NCBI GenBank assembly: GCA_003281365.1
Contig: QCCF01000006.1
Span: forward strand, 23,767 to 87,766
Origin: Prochlorococcus sp. AG-347-K18
GTDB taxonomy: Bacteria > Cyanobacteriota > Cyanobacteriia > PCC-6307 > Cyanobiaceae
Reading direction: 5' to 3'
DNA length: 64,000 nucleotides
Below are positions 28,777 to 37,035 of the stretch, one piece after another; within the stretch, counting starts at the first letter, position 1; every line of letters begins with the position of its first letter. Below the pieces are notes generated by a model, which did not search any database, was not told the DNA's origin, and was given only the letters and a program-made list of their open reading frames with translations. Position numbers and translations under genes: made by a program.

Positions 28777-28971
28777 TTGTTTAATAAAGGAAATTTAAAA
28801 TTCTTTTTTATTTTATCCATTTCACTGCTATTTGCAGCATTACTCAAACTTATTGGATATTTACATCCCAGTTTTTTATTAATTAATTACTTACTTCTCT
28901 TATTACTAGTTTTTGGTCCTGCTCTTTTAGTTACAATAATATTAGTTTTTAATAAGTTTTCAAATTCTTAA
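28777..28971 (+). CDS. small two-helix membrane protein (hypothetical)
   Basis: A 64-residue frame with a TTG start and two strongly hydrophobic segments: FFILSISLLFAALLKLIGYL (about 10-29) and LLINYLLLLLLVFGPALLVTIILVF (about 34-58). AAAGGAAA downstream of the TTG is within the gene, so initiation is uncertain. It sits 37 bp upstream of argG on the same strand and diverges from the DUF3134 gene. Its composition is fully consistent with a real small membrane protein, but hydrophobic frames also arise by chance in AT-rich DNA. Confidence 0.55.
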   Translation: MFNKGNLKFFFILSISLLFAALLKLIGYLHPSFLLINYLLLLLLVFGPALLVTIILVFNKFSNS

Positions 28972-29008
28972 TTAGACAAAAAATTAAAAATTTATGGAGC
29001 AAATTTAA

Positions 29009-30223
29009 ATGCAGCAGGTTAAAAAAGTTGTATTAGCCTATTCTGGTGGTGTTGATACGAGCGTTTGTATTCCATATTTAAAAAATGAATATGGCATTTC
29101 AGAAGTTGTTACTTTTGTTGCAGATCTTGGACAAGGCGAAGATTTGGAACTGATTAGGCAAAAAGCTTTAAATTCAGGTGCATCTAAATCAATCGTTGGT
29201 AATTTAGTTAATAGTTTTATTGAAAGATTTGCTTTTCCTGCCATTAGAGCAAATTCATTATATTTAGATAAATATCCTCTATCTACAGCTCTTGCTCGGC
29301 CTTTAATTGCTGAAAATCTGGTAAGTATTGCAAGAGAGATTAATGCTGATGCAGTAGCTCATGGATGTACAGGCAAAGGTAATGATCAAGTTCGATTTGA
29401 TTTGGCAATTAATGCCTTAGCCCCTGATTTAAAAATAATTACTCCAGCAAGAGAGTGGAAGATGAGTAGAGAAGAGGCAATTTTATACGGAGAAAAATTT
29501 GGTATTCCTGCCCCAGTATCAAAAAAATCGCCATATTCAATAGACGTTAACCTACTTGGTAGGAGTATTGAAGCCGGAATATTGGAGGATCCAATGCAAG
29601 AAGCACCGGAAGATATTTTTGCAATGACATCATCAATTGATAATTCACCTGACTCTCCGCAAGATGTTGAAATTGTTTTTAAAAATGGTTTACCAGTTGA
29701 AATTGATAAAGAAATATTAACTCCTGTAGAGATTATTAAAAAAGCTAATGATCTTGCGGGTAAACATGGTTTTGGAAGAATAGATATGATTGAAGACCGA
29801 GTAGTAGGAATTAAAAGTAGAGAAATTTATGAAACGCCTGGTTTGTTACTTTTAATAAAAGCTCACCAGGAATTAGAAAGCATAACACTAAATCCAGATG
29901 TTATTAATTTTAAAGGAATAGTTGAAAAAAAATGGGGTCAACTAGTTTATCAAGGTTTTTGGTTTGGTCCTCTCAAGGAGAGTCTTGATGCTTTTGTTTC
30001 ATCAACTCAAACTTCAGTTAATGGAAGAGTGAAGATTAGGTTACATAAAGGGAATGCAATAATTATTGGAAGGAAATCTGAAAATAATTCTCTTTACAGG
30101 CCAGATATGGCAACTTATAGTCAAGAGGATATATTCGATCATTCCTCAGCAGAGGGTTTTATCTATATGTGGGGTATGTCCAATAAAATTTGGGCAGAGT
30201 TAAATTCAAAAAAAATTGATTAA
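29009..30223 (+). CDS. argG: argininosuccinate synthase
   Basis: ArgG joins citrulline and aspartate with ATP to form argininosuccinate. The 404-residue protein begins with the N-type ATP pyrophosphatase loop [18 protein letters not shown]. It has [17 protein letters not shown] and [17 protein letters not shown], both standard for the family. The next enzyme, ArgH, is encoded at 1300-2679. argG is convergent with rpsF, with only 3 bp between the stops. Confidence 0.98.
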   Translation: MQQVKKVVLAYSGGVDTSVCIPYLKNEYGISEVVTFVADLGQGEDLELIRQKALNSGASKSIVGNLVNSFIERFAFPAIRANSLYLDKYPLSTALARPLIAENLVSIAREINADAVAHGCTGKGNDQVRFDLAINALAPDLKIITPAREWKMSREEAILYGEKFGIPAPVSKKSPYSIDVNLLGRSIEAGILEDPMQEAPEDIFAMTSSIDNSPDSPQDVEIVFKNGLPVEIDKEILTPVEIIKKANDLAGKHGFGRIDMIEDRVVGIKSREIYETPGLLLLIKAHQELESITLNPDVINFKGIVEKKWGQLVYQGFWFGPLKESLDAFVSSTQTSVNGRVKIRLHKGNAIIIGRKSENNSLYRPDMATYSQEDIFDHSSAEGFIYMWGMSNKIWAELNSKKID

Positions 30224-30226
30224 GAT

Positions 30227-30688
30227 TTAGGACTGTGCATTTTTTTTAACTTCAATATCATCTTTTCCTGAAGTTGAGGACTCAGCACTTGCTAATACTT
30301 GTTTTTCTTCAGATGCAACTTTAGTTTCTGGATTATCCTTATTCTCAGCTTGAGTTATATTTTTATTTGAAGGCCTTGGTTTTGGTAAAGGACCTTCCTG
30401 CTTTACCGTCATATATCTAATAACATCTTCACTTAGTCTCATCGCTTTTTCAATTTTGAAAATATGTTGTCCGTCACCTTGGTGACTTAATTGTACATAA
30501 ATACCTTCTCTATGTTTAGCAATTTGATAAGCCAATCTTCTCTTACCTCTCATTTGGCTATCAAGGATAGAACCGCCAAATTCTTGCAAAAGTTTATTGT
30601 ATTTTTCTATATGATTTTTTACTTCATCTTCCGCAATATCTGGGCGGAGGATGTACATTGTTTCGTAATAAGATTGTTGAGCATTCAT
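30227..30688 (-). CDS. rpsF: 30S ribosomal protein S6
   Basis: S6 binds the central domain of 16S rRNA with S18. The 153-residue protein has the S6 fold ([42 protein letters not shown] and [15 protein letters not shown]). About 50 residues of Lys/Glu/Ser-rich tail follow; cyanobacterial S6 proteins often carry such extensions. The ATG at 30686-30688 gives the usual short lead before YYETMYI. An in-frame TTG four codons upstream is possible. Confidence 0.96.
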   Translation of the reverse strand: MNAQQSYYETMYILRPDIAEDEVKNHIEKYNKLLQEFGGSILDSQMRGKRRLAYQIAKHREGIYVQLSHQGDGQHIFKIEKAMRLSEDVIRYMTVKQEGPLPKPRPSNKNITQAENKDNPETKVASEEKQVLASAESSTSGKDDIEVKKNAQS

Positions 30689-30708
30689 AGTTTCAGACAA
30701 GGTCTTTG

Positions 30709-30731
30709 GCTCATAAATTGTTGTGATGAGC
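30709..30731. promoter_or_regulatory. short inverted repeat in the rpsF leader
   Basis: GCTCAT (30709-30714) and ATGAGC (30726-30731) are perfect complements separated by 11 bases. The repeat ends about 20 bases upstream of the rpsF start codon, so the rpsF mRNA would carry a 6-bp hairpin. The arms are short and the known S6:S18-binding leader consensus is not evident, so autoregulation is only a possibility. Confidence 0.3.
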
Positions 30732-30790
30732 GTCTGTTCATTACTTACGATACATTATGAAGGGCAGTTTCTTAGAAATTAGCATCATTT

Positions 30791-31651
30791 TTAAAGACAT
30801 TTTTTTAGTGCGTCATTCATAATGTGAAAAGGCACTTCTAAACCATCTGTCCAAAATGATATCGATTTCATTCCTTGAGCAACAAGCATTTCTGAACCAT
30901 CGATAGTATTGCATCCTTTGTTCGAGCAAAATTTTAATAAAGGAGTTGGTGCTGGATTGTAGATTAGATCATACACAATTGTTTGTGATTTAAGAGATCT
31001 CCAAAAAACCTTACCGTATGGCAATTTATTTTTTTCATTTTTAGTTGTTTTCATCCCCACTGGTGTCGTGTTTACAATTAGGTCCGCTTCCTGAATTAAA
31101 TTTTCGGCTAGATTATCATCATTTAAAATAACTTGAAGTTGAATTTGACTTTCAAAATTTTTTCTTAATTCATTAAGTGATGATTTATTACGTGATATAA
31201 CTGAAATTGTTGAAAGATTTAAATTTATTAAACCCTGAATGACAGATCTTGCAGCGCCACCGGAGCCAAGAACTACTGAGTTTTTTTTAGATAAGTTTAT
31301 TGTTTTTAATGGATAAATGAATCCCTCTACATCTGTATTAGTAGCGCTCCACTCCTTTTCAGAATTTAGTTTCAAGGTATTAATCGCTTTTACTTGTTTG
31401 GCAATAGGGGAAATTTCACTACAAAGGTCAAATACTTTTTCTTTATGCGGAATTGTAATATTTAAACCTTTGCAATTAATTTTTTTTAAAGAATTCAGAA
31501 CTAATTCTAGATCTTGTTCTTTACAGGGTAAAGCAATATAAATCAAATCTAAGCCTAAATATTGAAGTGCAGCATTTTGCATAATTGGTGATAAAGAATG
31601 GCTTACTGGATTGCCAATTAATGCAATAAAAGATGTCTTACTTGAAATCAT
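30791..31651 (-). CDS. aroE: shikimate dehydrogenase
   Basis: AroE reduces 3-dehydroshikimate to shikimate with NADPH in aromatic amino acid synthesis. The 286-residue protein shows GNPVSHSLSPIMQNAAL (substrate-binding serines), LNITIPHKEKVFDLC with the catalytic lysine, and VVLGSGGAARSVIQGL (NADP-binding loop). It ends with the usual GxxMLVAQG-type segment (DGSEMLVAQGMKSISFW). It diverges from dnaK and is co-directional with rpsF. The DAHP synthase that opens the pathway is at 39707-40774. Confidence 0.96.
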   Translation of the reverse strand: MISSKTSFIALIGNPVSHSLSPIMQNAALQYLGLDLIYIALPCKEQDLELVLNSLKKINCKGLNITIPHKEKVFDLCSEISPIAKQVKAINTLKLNSEKEWSATNTDVEGFIYPLKTINLSKKNSVVLGSGGAARSVIQGLINLNLSTISVISRNKSSLNELRKNFESQIQLQVILNDDNLAENLIQEADLIVNTTPVGMKTTKNEKNKLPYGKVFWRSLKSQTIVYDLIYNPAPTPLLKFCSNKGCNTIDGSEMLVAQGMKSISFWTDGLEVPFHIMNDALKKCL

Positions 31652-31767
31652 GTTTGGAATTTTTCCTCAAAAAATAATGATCTGTTCGGGAACCACACCC
31701 CGTCTTTGAGTAACAATAATGTCGCTAATGACCGATTATGGAGAATATCAAATATGAGAGTTTACCC

Positions 31768-33675
31768 ATGGGTAAGGTTGTAGGAATCGATTTAGGAACA
31801 ACTAATAGTTGTGTCGCTGTGATGGAGGGTGGTAAACCTACTGTAATAGCAAATGCTGAGGGTTTCAGAACAACTCCATCAGTTGTTGCATATACCAAAA
31901 ATCAAGATCAACTTGTTGGACAAATTGCAAAAAGACAAGCTGTTATGAATCCTGAAAATACTTTTTATTCTGCAAAGCGTTTTGTGGGTAGAAGAGTTGA
32001 TGAGGTTAATGAAGAATCTAAAGAAGTCAGTTATTCTGTTGAAAAATCCGGTTCTAGTGTCAAACTAAAGTGTCCTATTTTAGATAAGCAGTTTTCTCCT
32101 GAAGAGGTAAGTTCTCAAGTTTTAAGAAAGTTAGCAGATGACGCAGGTAAATACCTTGGTGAAAAAGTTACACAGGCAGTAATTACAGTTCCAGCTTATT
32201 TTAATGACTCTCAAAGACAGGCTACAAAAGATGCAGGCAAGATTGCAGGTTTAGAAGTTCTTAGAATTGTGAATGAGCCAACTGCCGCAGCTTTAGCATA
32301 TGGTTTGGATAAAGAAAATGAAAAAATTCTTGTTTTTGATTTAGGGGGAGGCACATTCGATGTTTCAGTTATTGAAGCTGGTGATGGTGTTACCGAAGTT
32401 TTGTCTACATCTGGAGATACACATTTAGGTGGTGATGATTTTGATAGATGTATCGTAGATCACTTAGCTAGTACATTTAAATCAAATGAGGGAATAGACC
32501 TTAGACAAGATAAGCAAGCGTTACAGAGACTTACTGAAGCAGCAGAAAAAGCAAAAATTGAGCTTTCCAATGCTACTCAGAGCGAAATAAATTTACCTTT
32601 TATTACTGCAACCCCCGAAGGTCCTAAACATTTGGATTTGAACCTAACTAGAGCGAAGTTTGAGGAATTAGCAGCTTCTTTAATTGATAGGTGTAAGACT
32701 CCAGTTGAGAGAGCTATAAGTGATGCAAAAATATCTACTAGCGAAATTGATGAAGTTGTAATGGTTGGAGGCTCTTCTCGAATACCTGCTGTTTTAGATT
32801 TAGTTAAAAAAATAATAGGTAAAGAACCAAATCAGACTGTTAATCCTGATGAGGTAGTAGCTGTTGGAGCTGCAATTCAGGGAGGAGTTTTAGCTGGAGA
32901 GGTTAAAGATATATTGTTGCTTGACGTTACTCCACTTTCTTTAGGTGTAGAGACTTTAGGGGGAGTAATGACAAAAATGATAAATCGAAATACTACAGTG
33001 CCTACGAAAAAAGCTGAAACATATTCAACTGCTGTAGATGGTCAAACAAATGTAGAAATACACGTTTTACAGGGTGAAAGAGAAATGGCGTCTGATAACA
33101 AAAGCTTAGGAACTTTTAGATTAGATGGTATACCATCAGCACCACGAGGTGTTCCTCAAATAGAAGTTACCTTTGATATTGATGCAAATGGCATTCTTAG
33201 CGTTACTGCTAAAGACAAAGGAAGTGGTAAAGAACAGAGTATTTCTATCACTGGTGCCTCTACTTTATCTGATAATGAAGTTGAAAAAATGGTAAAAGAT
33301 GCTGAATCTAATGCATCTGCAGATAAAGAAAAAAGAGAAAGAATTGATTTAAAGAATCAAGCTGAAACACTTGTTTATCAGACAGAAAAGCAACTTGGTG
33401 AACTAGGAGATAAAATTGATGCTGCAGCAAAATCTAAGGTTGAAGAAAAAAGTAATGCTCTAAAAGAGGCAACTTCAAAAGAGGATTATGAATCAATGAA
33501 AAAACTTCTTGAGGAACTTCAGCAAGAACTTTATGCAGTTGGTTCATCTGTTTATCAGCAACCTGGTAATCAGCCCCCATCATCTGGATCAGCCGATGGT
33601 TCTGATCAGAGTGATTCAAAAGATAAGGGCGGAGATGATGTTATTGACGCAGACTTTACTGAAACAAAGGATTAG
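31768..33675 (+). CDS. dnaK: molecular chaperone DnaK (Hsp70)
   Basis: Hsp70 chaperone with a full nucleotide-binding domain ([49 protein letters not shown]) and a substrate-binding domain ([20 protein letters not shown]). Its tail ends [13 protein letters not shown], as in canonical DnaK. The ATG at 31768 is chosen because [15 protein letters not shown] is the conserved start; the frame extends ten codons further upstream without support. At 635 residues it matches the major cyanobacterial DnaK2 type. I saw no CIRCE element in the 116-bp gap to aroE. It is convergent with the next gene, and TTAG at 33672-33675 carries both stop codons. Confidence 0.97.
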   Translation: MGKVVGIDLGTTNSCVAVMEGGKPTVIANAEGFRTTPSVVAYTKNQDQLVGQIAKRQAVMNPENTFYSAKRFVGRRVDEVNEESKEVSYSVEKSGSSVKLKCPILDKQFSPEEVSSQVLRKLADDAGKYLGEKVTQAVITVPAYFNDSQRQATKDAGKIAGLEVLRIVNEPTAAALAYGLDKENEKILVFDLGGGTFDVSVIEAGDGVTEVLSTSGDTHLGGDDFDRCIVDHLASTFKSNEGIDLRQDKQALQRLTEAAEKAKIELSNATQSEINLPFITATPEGPKHLDLNLTRAKFEELAASLIDRCKTPVERAISDAKISTSEIDEVVMVGGSSRIPAVLDLVKKIIGKEPNQTVNPDEVVAVGAAIQGGVLAGEVKDILLLDVTPLSLGVETLGGVMTKMINRNTTVPTKKAETYSTAVDGQTNVEIHVLQGEREMASDNKSLGTFRLDGIPSAPRGVPQIEVTFDIDANGILSVTAKDKGSGKEQSISITGASTLSDNEVEKMVKDAESNASADKEKRERIDLKNQAETLVYQTEKQLGELGDKIDAAAKSKVEEKSNALKEATSKEDYESMKKLLEELQQELYAVGSSVYQQPGNQPPSSGSADGSDQSDSKDKGGDDVIDADFTETKD

Positions 33676-34754
33676 GAAAAGTAATTTTTAATTTCATTAG
33701 CAACCCATCTAGAACAAGCCGGAGCTAGTAAAATTCCATTTTTATAAAAACCCGTACATATAATTAATCCATCTTCTAAATTTTTCATTATTGGTGAAGG
33801 TTCTCCTTCAGGTCTTGACCTTATTCCGTACCATTTTTTTGAAATTTTCCCGTTTGCCAGCCAAGTTGGTTTTTTATCTAGAAAATTTGTGAGTTCTTCG
33901 AATATATTTTCTTTTGGCTTAGCACTATATTCGTCAGTTGATCCAATAATAAGCTTATTTTTTGATTTTGGAATTATATTTTTGCCATTTATATTGAATT
34001 GTTTTGGAAGTGATAATAAATCAACTTCTGATTCATTTATATTAATTTCTATAGCTTGACCGATGACAGATTTTAATTGGATGTTGTGAGATAAGTTATT
34101 TATTAAATCAACTGCTTTTAGAGAATTACACAAAATAACGACGTCAGATTTGATATTTTTATTGTTTCTTGTTTTAGAAATCCATTGATTATGTGATTTT
34201 TGTATTTTTATTATTTCTTCTTTTAAAAAATTGATTTTTTTATGTTTTAGATATTGATCTAATGTTTTAAGTAAGGATACAGCATTTATCCTTCCATCTT
34301 CGAGGGAAATAATTCCTTTTATATTTTTTGTCTGAAAGGCTTTATTTATTTTCTTAATAAAAATTGAGTTTTTTTCTAAAATTTGTAAGTTTTGATTATT
34401 ATTTTCATGAATAAATTTCTCTAATTTTTTAAACTTTTCTTCATTTGTAGTTAATTGTATTAATGGCTTTTCTATATTTAATTCATGATTAAATTGTTTC
34501 AAGAATTCAATCCATTTTGGCCATAATTGAATGCTTTTTTCCCTGAGATCCCAACTTCTACCTTTCCTTTTTTGATACATATTACCCATTAGTAAGCCTA
34601 AAGCAGCATGGCTACTATTGTTGCGCTGAGACGGATCTATTATGGTTATTTGGAAACCCAATTCTGATAATTCTAAGGCATTAAATTTTCCAATGATTCC
34701 CGATCCAATAATAACTATGTGTGCTTTTTGAAAATTTTGTTTTAAGATTTTCAT
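33672..34754 (-). CDS. FAD-dependent oxidoreductase, D-amino acid oxidase/ThiO-like
   Basis: A 360-residue DAO-superfamily flavoprotein. The dinucleotide-binding loop is [18 protein letters not shown], followed by an acidic strand end (ITIIDPS). A late [36 protein letters not shown] is characteristic of glycine oxidase/ThiO-type enzymes, with R-x-x-G-x-P and a G-x-x-x-x-G-I-x-L-A-P active-site end. ThiO makes dehydroglycine for the thiazole ring of thiamine, the most likely role. Other D-amino acid oxidase-like activities cannot be excluded from sequence. Confidence 0.8.
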   Translation of the reverse strand: MKILKQNFQKAHIVIIGSGIIGKFNALELSELGFQITIIDPSQRNNSSHAALGLLMGNMYQKRKGRSWDLREKSIQLWPKWIEFLKQFNHELNIEKPLIQLTTNEEKFKKLEKFIHENNNQNLQILEKNSIFIKKINKAFQTKNIKGIISLEDGRINAVSLLKTLDQYLKHKKINFLKEEIIKIQKSHNQWISKTRNNKNIKSDVVILCNSLKAVDLINNLSHNIQLKSVIGQAIEININESEVDLLSLPKQFNINGKNIIPKSKNKLIIGSTDEYSAKPKENIFEELTNFLDKKPTWLANGKISKKWYGIRSRPEGEPSPIMKNLEDGLIICTGFYKNGILLAPACSRWVANEIKNYFS

Positions 34755-34802
34755 TGATATATTAGATATACTTGCTTAATTGATTTAATAGTTAAAGATT
34801 TT

Positions 34803-35657
34803 TTGGAACATCCTTCAATTATATTCAAAATTGTTTGCCCCGATCGTCCTGGTCTTGTAAGTTTACTTACAAGTTGGATTTCAGAGTATGGTGGCAATAT
34901 AAAGCACTCTGATCATCACACAGATCAGGATGCGGGTTTGTTTCTTAGCCGAATTGAATGGAAGAGTAAAAAAGCATCTTTAGATAGAGATGAAATTTAT
35001 AATGAATTTGAAAAAGTTGCAGCTCAAGTAAATGGAAAATTTAACATAAATTATTCTGATGAAATACCTAATATTGCTATATTCGTTAGCAAACAAAATC
35101 ATTGCTTGATCGACTTACTTTGGCGAGTAAGAAATGGTGAACTCAAAATGAAAGTGCCATTAATAATTTCAAATCACCCTGATCTTGAAAATATTGCAAC
35201 TGACTTTAATGCAAAGTTTGTCTATATCAATACATTAAATATTAAAAAATCTGATGTTGAAGAACAATTTTTAGATTTACTTAAAGAATATGAAATTGAT
35301 CTTGTTGTATTAGCAAAATATATGCAAATTTTGAGTGACTCTTTTTTAAAAGAGTTTTCTTCAATAATTAATATTCATCATTCTTTTTTACCTGCTTTTA
35401 AGGGGGCGCAGCCTTATCATCGAGCATGGAAGAGGGGTGTTAAATTAATAGGTGCTACGGCTCACTATGTCACTGAAGATCTTGATGAAGGACCTATAAT
35501 AGATCAATGCACAGTCAATGTGAGTCATAGAGACGAAGTTGATGATTTGATTAGAAAAGGAAGAGATATTGAAAGAATAGCTTTAGCAAGAGCAGTTAGA
35601 TTACATTTAAATCATCAAGTATTTGTTTATAATAGTAAAACTGCTGTCTTTGATTGA
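34803..35657 (+). CDS. purU: formyltetrahydrofolate deformylase
   Basis: PurU hydrolyses 10-formyl-THF to formate and THF, balancing one-carbon pools and feeding formate to purine synthesis. The 284-residue protein has an N-terminal ACT-like domain (FKIVCPDRPGLVSLLTSWI, about 7-25). The formyltransferase domain shows LVVLAKYMQILSD, INIHHSFLPAFKGAQPYHRAW with catalytic Asn and His, and GATAHYVTEDLDEGPIIDQ with the catalytic Asp. It starts at TTG 34803-34805; no better ATG lies upstream. It is convergent with the ClC gene. Confidence 0.93.
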   Translation: MEHPSIIFKIVCPDRPGLVSLLTSWISEYGGNIKHSDHHTDQDAGLFLSRIEWKSKKASLDRDEIYNEFEKVAAQVNGKFNINYSDEIPNIAIFVSKQNHCLIDLLWRVRNGELKMKVPLIISNHPDLENIATDFNAKFVYINTLNIKKSDVEEQFLDLLKEYEIDLVVLAKYMQILSDSFLKEFSSIINIHHSFLPAFKGAQPYHRAWKRGVKLIGATAHYVTEDLDEGPIIDQCTVNVSHRDEVDDLIRKGRDIERIALARAVRLHLNHQVFVYNSKTAVFD

Positions 35658-35667
35658 TAATAATCTC

Positions 35668-37026
35668 TTAATCTTCTAATTCTATTTGTATTTGTCTTTC
35701 ATAAATTGATTCTTCATTAAAAGCTCTTGCTACCAAGAAACTGGCAATGCAGCTGATTAACACAGGTTTCATTATTAATAAATTTTTTGTTAAAGCAAAA
35801 GCTAAAAACATTGCTGTTATTGGCGTTCGCGAACATCCTGCTACGAAAGCTCCCATTCCCGCAAAAATGTATGTACTAGGTGCATGTCCTGTAGCAATTT
35901 CCACCCAGCTCCCCATTATTAGTCCGATTGACCCTCCTAAAGTAAGCATTGGATAGAATAGTCCTCCAGGAGCTCCGGATGCTGCAGCTAAACCTGTTGT
36001 GATAAATAGTATTAAAACTGCTAATAAAGCAATTTCAATACTTGTATTTCGTTCAGCTATTATTTTCTGTAATTCATCTAAATTATGAAATGTACTGGGT
36101 AAAAAAGAGTAGATACTTCCTAAAATAAGTCCACAGATACTCATTTTTAAAACAAATTTATTTTTATACCACTTTTTCCCAAGATTTTGCATTAACAAAA
36201 CATATTTGCTGTACAATTCTGCAAAAATCCCAATAATTATTCCTAGTAAAACTAAGTAAATAAAATCTACAGGTAAGAAAAAAACTGACGGGTCATATTC
36301 TTTTTGAATCAAAAATCCGAGGTTAAAATCAAAGCCTCCTGCTTTAGGATCTAAACCCAAGGCTTGAATAATATCAGCAGATGAATCTGCAATAAAAGTT
36401 GTAATTACTACTAATAATAAAATTACTGGTCTAGCAGAGTTTAATAACTCCTCTATTGCATAGATAAACCCTCCTAATGGAGCGCTAAATACTGCAGCTA
36501 TTCCAGCACCACCACCTGCTGCTACTATTACTCTTCTGAAAGCTGTAGGAGCTTTGAGCCACTTGGCCATTTGCCAAGCTACGGATCCTCCCATTTGAAC
36601 TGATGGACCTTCTGGACCCAAAGGGAATCCACTACCAATTGCAATAATTCCTGATATAAGCTTTACTAATCCTACTTTTAAATTCATTGGAACTTTTTTA
36701 TGTCTTAAGAAACCCATGATTTGACTAACACCTGAACCTTTTGCGGCAGGTGCTATATTTTTGATCAAATATCCTGCAATAGCTCCTCCTAGAGCTCCAA
36801 AAATAGGTAAGACCGCAATAGATGGGAATTGGTCTAATAATGCTAATCTCCAATTATTAATAAAATAGATTCCAGTTTTAAAAGATATGCTTGTAATTGA
36901 AGCCCCTAGACCTGTTAATAAGAGCGAAAATGCAACGACTAGAGATCTTTGTTTTAATAATTTTTTGATGCTACGAGAAGAATTATTACTTGTTTTTTGA
37001 ATATTATCTTTTATAAAGTTAGACAT
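35668..37026 (-). CDS. ClC-family chloride/proton antiporter
   Basis: A 452-residue inner-membrane transporter with the two-fold ClC architecture and many hydrophobic helices. Signatures are AKGSGVSQIMG (first anion-site motif), GFPLGPEGPSVQMGGS with the gating glutamate, GFIYAIEELLN with the internal proton-pathway glutamate, and GAPGGLFYPMLTLGG (GxFxP). The internal glutamate points to an H+/anion exchanger rather than a channel. The first motif reads GSGVSQ where E. coli has GSGIPE, and GPEGP replaces GREGP, so ion preference could differ. It lies 9 bp after acnB on the same strand. Confidence 0.92.
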   Translation of the reverse strand: MSNFIKDNIQKTSNNSSRSIKKLLKQRSLVVAFSLLLTGLGASITSISFKTGIYFINNWRLALLDQFPSIAVLPIFGALGGAIAGYLIKNIAPAAKGSGVSQIMGFLRHKKVPMNLKVGLVKLISGIIAIGSGFPLGPEGPSVQMGGSVAWQMAKWLKAPTAFRRVIVAAGGGAGIAAVFSAPLGGFIYAIEELLNSARPVILLLVVITTFIADSSADIIQALGLDPKAGGFDFNLGFLIQKEYDPSVFFLPVDFIYLVLLGIIIGIFAELYSKYVLLMQNLGKKWYKNKFVLKMSICGLILGSIYSFLPSTFHNLDELQKIIAERNTSIEIALLAVLILFITTGLAAASGAPGGLFYPMLTLGGSIGLIMGSWVEIATGHAPSTYIFAGMGAFVAGCSRTPITAMFLAFALTKNLLIMKPVLISCIASFLVARAFNEESIYERQIQIELED

Positions 37027-37035
37027 GGTCCATGA

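Noticed and set aside
31652..31767. Search for a CIRCE heat-shock element before dnaK
   Set aside because: No TTAGCACTC-N9-GAGTGCTAA-like inverted repeat was found in the gap.
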